Of a DNA stretch of 64,000 nucleotides, positions 10,156 through 22,859 are shown one piece after another. The translations under genes and the position numbers were made by a program. Source of the stretch: Eumeta japonica (Eukaryota; Arthropoda; Insecta; Lepidoptera; Psychidae). Below the pieces are notes generated by a model. The model saw only the letters and a program-made list of their open reading frames with translations. It did no database searches and was not told the DNA's origin. Positions within the stretch are counted from its first letter, which is position 1, and the number at the start of each line of letters is the position of its first letter. The stretch lies in the NCBI GenBank assembly GCA_005406025.1, contig BGZK01002041.1:1-64000 (forward strand). The letters run 5' to 3'.

Positions 10156-11574
10156 TTTGAATAAGATCGGAAAAAAAAAGTGAAATATATAGCATTACTT
10201 TGGCATATCTGTCCGTTCTTCTGCATGTCTGTTCATCGCAATAGCACATCTCAATGTAATATATTGTCTCACATATCATATCTAGACAATATAAAATAGA
10301 CAAATATTTATAAAGTAGTGACCTGTCAAAAAATTGTAAATCTAATATTTAAAATATGGAGGATCAATTCTCAAAGGAGATTTAAATAGTAAAAGTCGTA
10401 TCATATCAAATTTACAAGCAATATTGCAACTCGTAACAATAAGAGCAAACATTTGGCCGGCATCACCTGTCGGGTTTTTTTTTATTTCAAAGTTCTCCCA
10501 TTTCCAATGTTAATTCCTAAAGTTTCTTTTGCCGTTTTGTTCGCGAAGAAAAAGGCTCAAAACTCAATCAAAATAATGTACCTGCGACTTTTTTAGCTGT
10601 AACGTTTGGTGATCGCTATTATTCTATTTTGTCGAAAGCTCCTACATAACCATTAACGTCATAGCGTTCGTTATTACTGTAATAAAACATGACCCAATTT
10701 AACTTGAATAATGCTGTAAACTTGTAGTAAAAAAATAAAATTGTTAACTTGCGTTTAAGTAAAGTTATGTACTTCGATGATAATTACAATATAATTCAAA
10801 ACCGTAAAATTTACACTTAGCCTTCATTTCATACACCGATGATCACTATGAAATTATTATTTTCTTCGAGGCGGTAGACCAAACGATTTCCATGTCTGTA
10901 TGCCGTATGTATGTGACCAGCGGTGGCTCGCCCGCTTCGTTCGCTGTTATGAATTATGAAAATAAATATTTTTTAAATAGTAACGAAGGGTGTATTGAAT
11001 TAAAATAAAATAGCCTTAAACCATCTACCAACGATTCAGCATCAAATGATCATAACAAGTTCAATGACTTGGAATTGCTGATGCTCGAACAAAGAAAAAT
11101 CGTTTTCATTTACGGATATCAAATAGAGAAATCGGCCAACACTCACACTTGGCCGATTTTAGTTTATACTTTTGCTTAAATTTGCACGGTGTCCGCGCCG
11201 AATTGAACACTTGTATACATTATTACTTTTACGTTAAAGCAAAAAAAAAAATAAATAAACTGCCACGCACTAGTGTCAGTTTGTACAGGACAGTGAAACG
11301 AATCGAAACAAGTAAACTACAGACTTGTTATAAGTTTCCCTGCAATCCATCTATTTTTTTTTTTTGTATTTTTTTTCCATATTTTAGGCGCGGTAGTTTG
11401 AGGTATTATGGAAAATTATCAATTATCATGTATTATCTTAAATAATGTTATAACTTTGAATAAGGTATTTAGTTTAAAATTATAAAATGAAAATAGGATA
11501 TATTCGAGGCTATCACTTCATGCTTAAAAGTTATTTATTTACGTTACACGTCCGTGTTTGGTTTAGAAACATGG
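10156..11574. other. AT-rich non-coding stretch
   Basis: No gene supported. A GC-rich phrase at about 10918-10950 (ggtggctcgcccgcttcg) resembles the CG-rich ends of small lepidopteran elements, but no second boundary is visible. The 98-codon plus frame at 11149-11445 has no motif and a low-complexity Phe/Tyr-rich end. Confidence 0.4.
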
Positions 11575-11576
11575 AT

Positions 11577-11589
11577 ATATATACACACA

Positions 11590-11625
<36 letters not shown>

Positions 11626-11637
11626 GTGTGTGTGTGT
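11577..11637. repeat. (CA)n/(GT)n microsatellite
   Basis: A short 'acacacaca' run abuts about 20 GT dinucleotides with one GTT interruption. The CA and GT halves are complementary, so the locus can also fold into a hairpin. Confidence 0.95.
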
Positions 11638-11640
11638 AAA

Positions 11641-12720
11641 TTCAGAGCGAATCAGCTGTGACGGATAGACAGACAGATACACGAATGATGTAAATATTCA
11701 CAGTGAAAAATATCAAACATCAGAAATTCCTATATATATTTTATTACGACTCGACGTTTGTTATATTTACAACACATAATTAATCTACTTAAAAATTAAA
11801 CACAGCACTACGTGCATTGGGCTGTCACTATATAATAGAGTAGTAACAATGTGTGTCATTTGCATTGCGCTAACTTCACGATCTGTTACATCGTCGTACG
11901 CAACTTCTGTCACACACTGAAAATATAAATTATAGTTTTTCCTAACATGTTAACGTACTATTATATATGCAAGACAAATTTTTTTCTTAATGAGAATACC
12001 GAACAACAATTAATTCTCAATCGATCAGTTAACATAAAGATATTAATACATTCAATTGCTTATTACACGCAATAAAATAGGAGTCGTTGAAGTGTGTCGA
12101 GGCTTTACTTTACGAGTAATTAGCGTCACTGCGCCTGACGGCCGGCTCCAACTTTTTTCATTAGCAACAAAGGGGGGGGCGAATAATGAATCCCCAGGAA
12201 TCTACGCAAAGCTCACGACTTCCTCTCACGTGACAATAATTACTTCCTCATCTATTTAGACAATGGCTTCTCCAGCTCCTTCCAGAGCGAGAAATGAGGT
12301 CAGCGCTATTGGTGCGGGGGAGCTTCCGCGAAACGACCGCTCCATTTGTTTTTCATCTTACTGCCAAACTATTGCCGCCTCGCGATAACTTGCGTTTTAT
12401 GCGACTGCAGCGCGATCCAAAAGGAAAATTGTTGTGTCAAATGAATTCGTGTTATTTGAAACGTTTCAACTTATAGCGCTTTCTTAGTAACGTATTCAAT
12501 AATTTTAATGAAGGTGTGAACTCATGACGAATGTAGTTTTTGTAAAGAAATTCGCACGTACAACCTTTTAAGAACGTCGCGTGTGTCCCGATATTCAAAA
12601 GGCACTCAATACCTTAAAGTGAGTTCAATCCGTACTCTCGTAAAAAACATAATGTGTGTTTCGTCATTTTGAATAGCATCACTCGAGGGAAGACATAAAA
12701 ACACTCGTTAAAAAATGGAA
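11641..12720. other. Non-coding stretch with GC-rich patch
   Basis: AT-rich except for about 12110-12450, which is GC-richer and contains a G7 run (12172-12178). Two 60-67 codon plus frames here (12056-12259, 12294-12476) lack any recognisable family feature. No splice-bounded exon is convincing. Confidence 0.35.
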
Positions 12721-12721
12721 G

Positions 12722-12845
12722 TATACGGATATCAGTTTTCGAGTCGGAGTTGAAATCGGTAAAGGATTGCACTCAGGAACGGGATCGCGATCTGAGTCAC
12801 GACGGGATCGTAAATTTGAGTCAAAATCGTAACTGAACAGGGGTC
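12722..12845. repeat. Degenerate period-6 array, locus B
   Basis: Purine-rich on the plus strand (GAGTCG, GAGTTG, AAATCG, GGGATC, GAGTCA). It is the reverse-complement sense of loci A, C and F. A 117-codon minus frame at 12679-13032 reads through it and gains an Arg/Ser/Asp-rich stretch from the hexamer register. I regard that frame as a product of the array plus the adjoining GC-rich block. Confidence 0.55.
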
Positions 12846-12849
12846 GGTG

Positions 12850-13035
12850 ACGATTCGCCTCAAAGTGAAAAGCCTGCCAGCGATCGATAAAAACGAAACT
12901 TCCTTCTGTGCGCGTGGACCGTGCTAGATCACGCCGCATGGACTGAAACCGATAGGCAGACGCGGCCGCCGCCCGTGCCGCGGCGCCACTCGGAAATTGG
13001 CACTTAACGCTACGGCGCTCGCGCCCTTCCAATCA
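12850..13035. other. GC-rich block beside array B
   Basis: CpG-rich segment including 'gcggccgccgcccgtgccgc' (12964-12983). No exon or domain is evident. A promoter-like island is possible but unproven. Confidence 0.3.
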
Positions 13036-16000
13036 TTGTAAACTTCCAAGGAATAGCGAACACTTTCTCTGGCTGACAAAGCTAACTTTAGTTCTGAACT
13101 GTAGTTTTGACAAGCTATCAGAGGATGTCAGAATCGGGAGAAACCGGGAGTATATCGAATAGCTTTTCCAAATTATACCGAAGGCACTTACATAAAATAA
13201 ATACGATCGCTGCCCCCATTAAATATTCCACTTCGCTTGTACGCTTCATTATGACGTGACCGACGAGCAAATATATCGATTCATACCCTACCCGTAACAG
13301 AAACTATAGTAGGCCTACAGTGGTACGATATTAGATTATCACGTGAAGTAGATACAATGAAAACAGACCAGTGTGGAATAAAAATGAAGACTGTTTCAAC
13401 TCTAATATTTTCACTAGATTGATTGATTAATCCGGTCGTGTAATTTTCCAGGCGCACTTACTCTAAAGATTATGACTACTCTATGTATACCCTAAAATTA
13501 CTCGTTTCTAAACCCTCGTTCTAGACTTAAATGCCTAACACTCATTGTGCACACTAAGTAATGTTTTCCGAGACTGTTTAACAAATTAAATTCTCTATTA
13601 AAATCAATGCAACTTTTCTTATGCATAATGATAACACTAATGTTATCAACTAATAAATAAAATGCTGTATTGTAGTTGTATTAAATAATATTATTGCTTA
13701 TTCTCATGTTTTCTATAAACCATTCAGAAAACAAGATGAATTTGACCTCTTCTATTTTATTCTTTTATTATTTTGCTTATATCTTTTCGCTAAGTGCTTA
13801 AATTATTATTGTTTTGTGGTATACATTTAATATACTAATTTTCAATTCAATGTTTGTTAACGTTACAATATAATGAAATGTTTTTTTTTCAAATTTAACT
13901 TTTTTTTCATGCATTGATCGTATTTTCTTTTCCACGGTTATAGATTTTTAGAATGCCATAGCAATATTTTACTATTGATGATAAATTTATCTATTAACTT
14001 ACAATTAAACCCTAGGTAACAGCTTCAAAGAAATTAGTCCAAAAGCTGAATTGCCTACAGTAACGTGAATTCACATCTTTTCTAGAAGTATTAAGTCATA
14101 ATATTCATTACTTTCAGGTAGAATTTCACAATTTTATCATTCACTTCAAGTAAGATGCCTGTACGGTAAGATTATTCACAAAGTCTGCATTTTGAATACA
14201 ATCCATAGCCACGTTTGAATAAGACCTATTTAACTTACAGTAAGTTTATTTAGAACTTGCGTTTTGATCGTGTACTTCATTGTGTCCAAGTAAGATTCAC
14301 AACCACCCAGTAAATTTTTCTTTTACATAACTAGTCAAAGTAAACGTAGAAAACATTTGAAATATATACTATGTCTTACTTGTAATCTGGTATTAAAAGA
14401 AGATACTAAATAAATATGAAAAATTTAAATTTTTCAACAATACATTTACACTGATGTAATATTAAAGAACATCAAAATACCGAGTCCATACAAAGTATTT
14501 ATTTCGTTAACTTCTACTTACATAATTTCTGTATATTTTATTATTTTATAGATAAATTTGTATCATCTACTTATATTCTAAAAGCTTCAATGAGTCATTA
14601 AGTTTCTAGAAACTAAATTTCAATGTCGGCCCACCTCGTAAATATAAAGTTGACGTATTCCAGATCGCGTGCCAAAGCGCTCTTTTGTAACACACCCCTT
14701 TCATGTCACGTCGAATTTAGTAACAAATCATTTCTAGCTTCGCATGCTGAAATTAATGTACCGTAGTTTTGTACTCGGAAAATTATTTTGCCGGCCGAAA
14801 TAGAGACAGGATGTTCCTAACGTTAACCGTGCGTGAAATAGGCTCCGGCAACCGAAAACATAGAAGGCTTCGAAAAATAGTTTACCATTCTGAAATCCTT
14901 GTCTCATAAAAAAATATACTACCTAAGTCAAAATCCGCTTGTCTGTAGCATGCAATAACATTGCGTATGTAACCTACCGCTAAACCTCGTATCTGCTTTT
15001 GTACTGTGAATTCACATTCAATTAATTAAATATCGATTCGAGGGGATTGATAGACGTCAACTAAGCGAGTTCTTAAATTTATGTGAATGCAGTAAGAGGA
15101 CGCGCACTACATAGTCATATGATTGTTAGACCATACCGCCATGGTGCTCTTGTCGCGATTCATGGTAATTCAGGTATGCGTATGAGACAAGTAACCAACC
15201 TTTACCCTCAGGTAATATTATCGAGCTGTACTAGAGCCAGATGAGCGACGACGCCTTCCGGCATCAAATGCTGAACTTGTCCTATGAAACATGAAACTAC
15301 TCGAAATAGATATCACTAAACCGAATCGATCTATCATCGTACTGATTTTCAACTCCAACATGCGTCGGTGCTTAACCTCAGTAATCGCGTGCCGGATCGT
15401 TGTCGTTCAGCCACAACCTTTCCAGGCTTTCTCCCTTTTGAATGTCTGTTTTTGTAACGCCACTGAAGGGACGCCGTCAGATACTACAGATTGACATGCT
15501 ATATGAAACACATTGTATACAGTCTGGGCTCAAATTAATTAAAATAATTTATCAATTAATTCGCCTATTCACAATATTCGTACCACATGTCATCAGATTC
15601 GAACGCGCCGACTTGACCACTCTGCCTTCTCTATCCTTACATTAAATTAGTACATAAAAATACTTAACCAAATATAAACATAACGCATTTAGATTGCTAA
15701 ATAAAGAAAATCACTAATAAAACTCCATAACGTTTGAATTTTATAATATAAAATAATATTTTTTGAAATATATTAGTCTTGTTACGAATTTTATTAAATT
15801 ATAATATTAGAATTTTAGTCCATTACATAAAGTAAAATCGTTTACATCAAATAAATTTATGCGGAAAATAACAGTGTCGTCATTATATTTACATTACAAT
15901 CACATTATTATTATAAAATTCGTATGCGCTAAAAGTTTTCGAATGACTTTCGGACCTTCGGGAGCACGCTGTATACTAATTTTTTTTTTGTAATGTGCAA

Positions 16001-17849
16001 AAAGAAAGTAAAACTCCTGAATAATTTCGCTGTCGTCTACGACCGAAACGTTAATCGCGTCATTATTCAATCTGTCAAAATCGTAACTTAGAAATTAACG
16101 ACCTACCAGTACAATAAGGAGTGCAGGCGATGGCACAGCTTACCAGGCACATTAGTGAGCAAAAACTGAACAGAAATGACAGCTAACCGAAAAACGGGCA
16201 GTCGAAATACCTGACTGATTCTAACGCTTGTCCGTAAGTCAACTATTCAAAAACTTTTAACTCGTCGAATAGATTCTAGACTTGACAAAATACAAAAATC
16301 TTTTGTGAAATAGGGTAGATTATAAGTTGAACGTAAAAATATAGTAAAATACATAATATGTTGTGTTCAAAATTAATTTTGTATTATTTTTTAAAGTATA
16401 AATCATTAAGCCATTCTAATTTGATAATTATTTTATCAATAAAAATGTATGAAACACAAAATATTAAAATAAGAATAAATAGGCTTTTGCAAAAATAACA
16501 TCGTTATGTCATAATATTATTAAACAAAAAAAATCATATGATGATAATTAGCTTTGATCTAAATTACTTTATTTTATCTTAAAAATTCTAATATCATTCT
16601 TATCTAAAAAATAACGTTATGCAAAGATTTGGTTAACTATGTTGTTTCGTAAAATACAAAGTACACTTTTTTTGGTAATATCAACAGAGCATTTTTAGTT
16701 AATATTAAGAGACAAATGTATTATTTCTTCACAAGACTAGAAATATTTTGTTGTTAATGAATTATTTCTAACATTGTTTGGTAGATGGCGACAACTAAAA
16801 AATTTATATCACACCATAGATGTGCCGACGATTAAACTTAGGTAATTCCAAGAACCTCTCTACTCTATCACTTATCAGCTTTTTGACTGAGATCAAAGTG
16901 TAGTATTTATTCTTTTCAGCTTAATATCTGAAAGTTCCTACATCGTGGAGACAGTTCATTAAGCTGGCTTTTGTATTTCAACAAATGTATTTTAATAAAC
17001 TTCATAAACACAGTTTCGTTAGAAGTACAAAAGTAGTATCGTTAAAATTATTAGAATTGTTATTAATTAATTACAATATATATAATAAAATAGCGTACAC
17101 CGAAGACTAGTGATATATAATAAAAAGATTTAATTAATAATACAGAAATTCCTAGTAAATATTACTGTAGTAGTTGAATGAAAAGAACCCTCCTTTTATA
17201 GGTTTTACAAATAGTAAAAGTAAATTTATTTAATTATTTACATTAAATTCATTCATGGATCTCACTAGAATTATCAAAGTTATTGTTATAATTACTTTTC
17301 TTATTATTTAAACGATCGATTATTATAACACAATATGAAATGTTAAATTAATTATAACATATATTAAATTTACACTAATAACTTTTGTCACTTCATCAAT
17401 ACTCATTTCATAAAAATAACGTCGTACTTATGTAAGTCCTAAATTAGCCTTAGGAAATTGCTTATTTTGTTACTTTAACCAAAGTTTTTTTTTCGGTATG
17501 GTCTTCGTCTAATCTAAATAAAAAAATTGTAGAAGATTATGTTTCTGCACTGTACCAATTAAAATCTGATCAACACTCGGAATAATCAAAAAAGTGTAAA
17601 TAAAATTATTATACGATCAATTAGTATTTGTATTCCTTTGTTATATGACATTTATTAATTTTCCATACTATAAAAATAGAAAAATTAAAAATATGTTCTA
17701 CCACATCTATATAGAAGGACATAGACTACTACATTGTCTATCACATATACATACCAAAGCTTTCACTACAGCATGGCTTTGCTCCTCATTCTTCTTTCTG
17801 CCTCATTTCCTTTATCGGGTTTTGATTCGCATCTCTAAACATTAAGTTC
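13036..17849. other. Long AT-rich non-coding stretch
   Basis: Nearly 5 kb without a supportable gene, RNA or clear repeat boundary. A mild GC-richer zone lies at about 15040-15640, with two overlapping 67-codon plus frames (15291-15494, 15442-15645) that show no motif. The rest is A/T-rich with many homopolymer runs. It could be intron or intergenic DNA. Confidence 0.45.
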
Positions 17850-18165
17850 ACATATGGAAAAACCGTGTTGTTGTCGACTTGGCTGTAGCACAAAATGGAC
17901 GCGCTGGACCGATAAGATACCACATTCTGGCAGAATACAAATATGAAGTAATAGATTCCGCTATTGCGTTTCGACCAATGAATAAAAGTTCCGGTGGCCC
18001 ACTCCCCTTCATCAAATATCCTATTCCTTCCTAAAAACCTGTAGCCTACTCCTCCCCATCATATATTCTTTTCCTTTCTAAAAGACAGTCAAATACACTA
18101 ATGACTTCTGTGTGGTTGCAATTTTCCATGGGCGGCGGTGATCACCTACTCTTTGGTCACTTACA
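17850..18165 (+). mobile_element. Short interspersed repeat, copy 1
   Basis: Contains 'agttccggtggcccactccc' (about 17988) and ends 'catgggcggcggtgatcacc' (about 18128). These match, in opposite orientation, the copies at 19985-20270 and 62020-62320. I remember this phrase order, with a core like GTTGCCGGCCT, as one of the commonest short repeats of Lepidoptera. In this copy the central GCCGGC core has decayed. Non-coding. It is SINE-like in size, but I cannot demonstrate a polymerase III promoter, so the class is open. Confidence 0.55.
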
Positions 18166-18479
18166 TGTTTCTTAGCCGCTTTGAATTCCATAAAAATAAT
18201 GTCCTCAAAATAGTAATTTTCATTTTTCTTATTCTAATACATAAAACTAAAAAATGCCGTATAACAAAAAACCATGAAAATCATCGATTATTCTCATCAA
18301 AAAAAAATATTTTATTTTTATTTATTAAAAAAAAAAATTTCAATAAATCGTTCGCGGTTAGCATTTGAAATTGAAAATGTCGTTTATCTATTAATCGTTA
18401 ATCCTACAATTACTATTTGCTGTATCCACAAAGTCAATGATAAGGTAAAAATAACGAAATTATGATTTAAACTCATTTA
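18166..18479. other. AT-rich non-coding stretch
   Basis: Extremely A/T-rich, with A8 to A9 runs near 18300 and 18330. The two 63-76 codon frames here are lysine/phenylalanine-rich chance frames. Confidence 0.45.
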
Positions 18480-18860
18480 AGGCGGGTAGTCAACAATAAT
18501 TCATAGTACATCTACTTCGCTGCAGCACGCTTAATCAATTCCACATTAAAGTCCACTTGCGCCCAGAGAATCCCATTAAAAAGATATCCCTCAGTTATAA
18601 CCCGGTCGGATATTAAAAGTTTTTGGAGTCGTTCATTGAGTTTTAAAGGGAATTTAACCGGATCCCCGGGAACTTTCGCCGAACTTCAATAAAATATTCA
18701 TAGCGAAATGTCGTAAAATCTTTAGGCATCGGATGAATCTCTTTGAAAAACTCAAATAGAACTTAAAAAATAAACATCGCCTCTAGTCAAAAGTGGCGGC
18801 GGCTGTGAGTGGGAAACCACTTTGAACGAAATCTTTTAATAAAAACTGCTTTGATGCCGA
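18480..18860. other. Mixed-composition block, possible conserved non-coding DNA
   Basis: Higher complexity than its surroundings, with GC-rich words (ggatccccgggaa at 18660, gtggcggcggctg at 18792) and no open frame of interest. A conserved regulatory element is possible. Comparison with a related genome would be needed to say so. Confidence 0.25.
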
Positions 18861-19984
18861 GAGGCAGTGGATTTTGAACTTTAATAATGAATGAACAGTA
18901 TTTTTTAATCCTTATTCAAAAGTTAGGTAACTGATGATATAATTCAGAATAAAATTGACAATTGAACTTCTTAATACATACTTGAACAGATGAACTGATC
19001 AAAGTTCAAAGATCATTGCATCTGTTGGTGGGCGTTACACACGCAGGGTAACGAATCCGAAATTATACAACATCGAGATGACGTGATAACGCATTTTCTA
19101 TCCAGCAATTTATTTAGATTAAATGAAGCTGCGCAGACGGTGGAAGAAGTTGTAGCGATTCTGATGTATGCGTTTCAAATAGAGGTTTTAAAAAATTGAC
19201 AGGAGAATGATGTATTTTATAGATCCTGACAGAAGCGTTGCGTACGAAAAAAATTGACACAGAACTAACTTCACACGGGATAGAGTTTTATATAAGCAAT
19301 TGAACGAGCTAGACCTTTAAAATTTTTTATGGCATAAGCATACATGTTTTTTGACGAAGTTTTGTACGAAATACGTAGTCAAAATATTTTATAAAGAGTT
19401 CGTACGTAATAAACTGGGAAAACTTAATGAACTAAAATTCGTACTAAGAGAAATTGCACTTCTAGCTTTTGATATTTCTGATATAATTGTTGAAACCTGG
19501 ATACAATCTTAGAGTGCATTACAGCTAATGCAAATACCAAATTGTACGCTTACTAATAATTTAATAATGTAAGTGTGAAAGGAATAGTAAAGTATTTAAA
19601 TATATTCAAAATGATCTATAGTCTAATATAACTGACAAGTGTTTATGGGTATGTATAGAGAAAAGTTTGCTATACTCAAACTGCTATAGACAAACTAACT
19701 GATGGATGATAGAGAGAGACACCGCTACACCTTTTCCATGTCACTACTCACAACCAGAAACTCACTCACATATTAAAATAGCGATCCCAGATAGAAGGAA
19801 TTGTTTAGTGGTTTGGGGAGTGTCGAGAAGGAAACCCAGAGGTAAGTGCCACTAATAATGACGTTAAGGATTTAAAATGAGAGAATAATGCCAGTGTATG
19901 ACGTCAGCAATAACATTCTATTAATGCCAATTGTAAACAAAAACAAATATTTTCCTTGCAGTAGGGAAATTTTTACGCCAACTG
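18861..19984. other. AT-rich non-coding stretch
   Basis: No gene, RNA or repeat edge that I can support. Confidence 0.4.
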
Positions 19985-20270
19985 TTACAAGAAAAACAAT
20001 TTAGTAGAAATTTCGAGGGGCAAACGAGCTTGCGAGGCACAGAAAAGTAAGCGGTCACCGCGTTCCATAGCCAATAGCAACCCTAGACCACTTACTAATA
20101 CGTTGCCGGCCTCTTGTATAGGAATAAGGTATCTGACTGGAAGAGAAAAAGAGTGGCCTACAGGAACTTTCACTCACTAGACAAAATGCACAGCGGAAGC
20201 TGGTACTTTACATCTGTATTCTATTAAATTTTGGCATCTAACAGGTCTAGTCGGCACGTGCTTTCCAGAG
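19985..20270 (-). mobile_element. Short interspersed repeat, copy 2
   Basis: Plus-strand landmarks in order: 'gcaaacgagcttgcgaggc' (about 20020), 'gcggtcaccg' (20051), 'cgttgccggcctcttg' (20101), 'aactttcactcactaga' (20165), 'cagcggaagctggtacttt' (20191). The copy at 62020-62320 has the same landmarks in the same order and orientation, and the copy at 17850-18165 is inverted relative to both. A 62-codon minus frame crosses it without any domain. It is a dispersed repeat of lepidopteran type, class uncertain. Confidence 0.7.
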
Positions 20271-20585
20271 CATGACCCTATTACTTTTATATTTTTGTGA
20301 TTTAATTTACTTTTTAAATGAAAAAAATACACTAAAATTAATTATATTTTATTGGAAGTAATGCACAGATGAATTCTAAATTTCGAACAATCCGACAGGT
20401 AAACAAAGCTTTATGTGCAAAATGTAGTTTAATATTAAAGGTACGTCGTGCAAAATAAAGCGGCTGCTGAAGACTTATAAAAAATATGCTATTTTTGTTC
20501 AACTTATAGTAATTTTCTGAAATGTACCTTCATAACTAACAGCTAATGCGTTTTTCTTTAACTTTAACAATTTTATATATTATAC
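20271..20585. other. AT-rich non-coding stretch
   Basis: Nothing identifiable. Confidence 0.4.
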
Positions 20586-20587
20586 TA

Positions 20588-21185
20588 ACTTTCGCCCGCG
20601 GCTCCGCGCTCGAGAAATGAATTTCTTCGTCCAATAGGTTCATCGACGGACACGCTGTCGACTATGATCCTGATCTCCATCCTTTCGTCCTCGATTGAAT
20701 TCCGATCAAAGTATCTCAGAGGAACATATATTCTTACAACGAAAGTAGTGTCACCTACTATCCTAAAATATTCTGTTTCTAGGTTTTGCCCGCAGCTCCG
20801 CCCGCGTGGTTATAGAATGTATTAATCCGACTTCTCTATGGACTGATGACGTCGTCACCGGTTATTCCGGTCTCGATACCGATCTCGATTCCGATTCTGG
20901 TCCCAATCTTAATCCCAGTTCTGTTTTTGATTTGATTTTAATGAAATTTACCCATATAGTCCCATATTTTTTCAATTAAAGTTCCACCTTTGATTGAATT
21001 CCGATAAATTATCCCATATGCGACGGAGTTTTAATTTTCCCCAAGTATCATGATTATTTTCGGAATAAAATTATTCTAAGTGCAACCTTGCAAGCTCTAC
21101 TACCTTCCAGTAAAAGACGCATCGTGATGGGTTTAGCCGTTCAGAAGATATCTTGACAAACAGAAGATAGAGAGAAAAGAGTTAT
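20588..21185. mobile_element. Composite dispersed element with period-6 array (locus C)
   Basis: Begins with 'actaactttcgcccgcggct' and contains a second CG-rich phrase 'ttgcccgcagctccgcccgc' (20786). Period-6 stretches lie at about 20660-20705 and 20850-20935 (GGTCTC GATACC GATCTC GATTCC). Next come 'attccgataaattatcccat' (about 20998) and an end zone 'atgggtttagccgttcagaa' (21127). The CG-rich head and this end zone are features I associate with common small lepidopteran elements. Locus E carries nearly the same 'attccgatgaattatcccat' phrase next to its array, so the array is part of the element. No coding capacity. Confidence 0.55.
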
Positions 21186-21479
21186 TTTCTTTTGTACAAA
21201 CCTTGTCCTGACAATTATAAATACACCAAAAAAGGAATCAGTGAAATCGGTCGAACTTAAATGATGCTCTTACATACATGCGGCAACTAAGTTTTATTTG
21301 ATATTTGTATTAGAAAGGACTACGAAAGTTCTTACGTCATGAAACACAATTATATTTTATTTATCCCATTTCTTCGATATATAAATGAAACACATAAACT
21401 ATCAATTTTATTGACTTTCTTAAAGCAACACAGTAAAAACACTAATTATATGAAAATAAATTAAATGGAAAAACGTATT
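21186..21479. other. AT-rich spacer
   Basis: No feature supported. Confidence 0.35.
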
Positions 21480-21670
21480 AAGTTCTTTAAATTCCGAACC
21501 ACATTTTTACAAACCTGTCGTACGCTCCGACCCGCCCTGCTTTAACATAACGAACCTGGAAGGCTTCCAGGTAACCTAGATCGGGCGGGCGGGAGCTATC
21601 ACTCGCGATCCACGACTACGTATGAGTTTCGTTAGAATTTGTACCTGGCGCAGGTTCATAACGAGAAATA
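21480..21670. other. GC-richer block with a 19 bp palindrome
   Basis: Contains ACCTGGAAG-g-CTTCCAGGT at 21554-21572 (9 bp arms, single-base centre), followed by a GGGCGGGCGGG tract (21582-21592). No open frame. The palindrome could be a dimeric transcription factor site, but no factor can be named from the sequence. Confidence 0.4.
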
Positions 21671-22855
21671 CAGTGGAATTACGAAAATATCGGTTTATCA
21701 ACAACTCTCACATCTATACTATAGTTTTCCTTCGAAATCGATCTTAGTACAGATTTATGGGCCGGTCGGTCCAGAATTTCTTCACTGCAATGGTACTAAT
21801 GTTCTTCAGTAGCCACCAACCCGTTCTGAGACAGCGAAGAAAACGAAGATTTAAGCCTCTCATTCTAAAATAACAAAATAGACCATAGCTGCGTCGAGTG
21901 AAATTAATAATCGTTTTACTTTTTTTAATCGTTTAAGTGTCCTTGTCCTGGTGCGCGCTGATTTTTATATAATTTTTCGCTTATGGCATTAAGATCAATG
22001 GGCACAACCATTTCGTTTCAAATCTCGTAGCTCTAAGCAAAAACAATACTTTGCAAAGCATATTTGTATGTTATTTCGTATCTAATTTTTCCTGAAAATA
22101 GAATTGGTTTCACAAGATTTATAGCATATATTTATCATATAATGCAGATTTATATTAAAAATTGTGTTTGAAACTTTAGCTATGAATTAAGTTAGACAAT
22201 AACTAAACGCAACTCGTCTTTTTAATAAAGAACGTAAAATTGACAAATATTTCTATAAAAAGGCCTTTCTTCTGTGTAAGTGCCTTTGTTGAATTATTTA
22301 TTATGTAAACCCATTATTTGAATCTCAATCTTTTACAAATTTTAGCGTCGAAGAATTGGCGTAAAAATTCGAGTTGAACTTCAAAGAAAGTAAGTCAACT
22401 TTAAGTTATATATCTATATAATTATACAATAAGTAATATAGTGAATATATTTATACAATAAGTAAAGTAATAAATACTACTGCGATTCAACATGACTTGC
22501 TTATTTTCTGTTTAATTGTTTGTTTTGGAATATTTTGGAACTTTAAAAAAATTTTTTTTTAGCTGCGCGTAATATTTACCTAATATAAAATATTTTTATT
22601 TTTATTGGTGTTTAGTTTGTTAGTCACGTACATGGTAAATGTCGAAATTTTTGCGGATAAAATATTTTTTGTGACTATTACCTATTACTAATAGTTCTAT
22701 ACGATTTTTCTATGCCTTGAAAGAAAGTCCTTTTTTAACCGCCCTCAAAAAAAGAAGATTCTACGTTCGTCTGCATATTTTTTTTTATTACGCACAGCGT
22801 ATTAAATAACCTGACGATAGATCTTTAGCTTTCTAAAATTAAATCCAAGCTGTTT
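21671..22855. other. AT-rich non-coding stretch
   Basis: About 1.2 kb without a supportable gene or repeat edge. Confidence 0.4.
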
Positions 22856-22859
22856 GCTT

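Noticed and set aside
11149..11445. 98-codon plus frame as a small protein
   Set aside because: Its C-terminal part is read from T and A runs, and nothing suggests a family.
12679..13032. 117-codon minus frame as a gene
   Set aside because: It spans a hexamer array and an adjacent GC-rich block, both of which lengthen frames by composition. It shows no domain or splice support.
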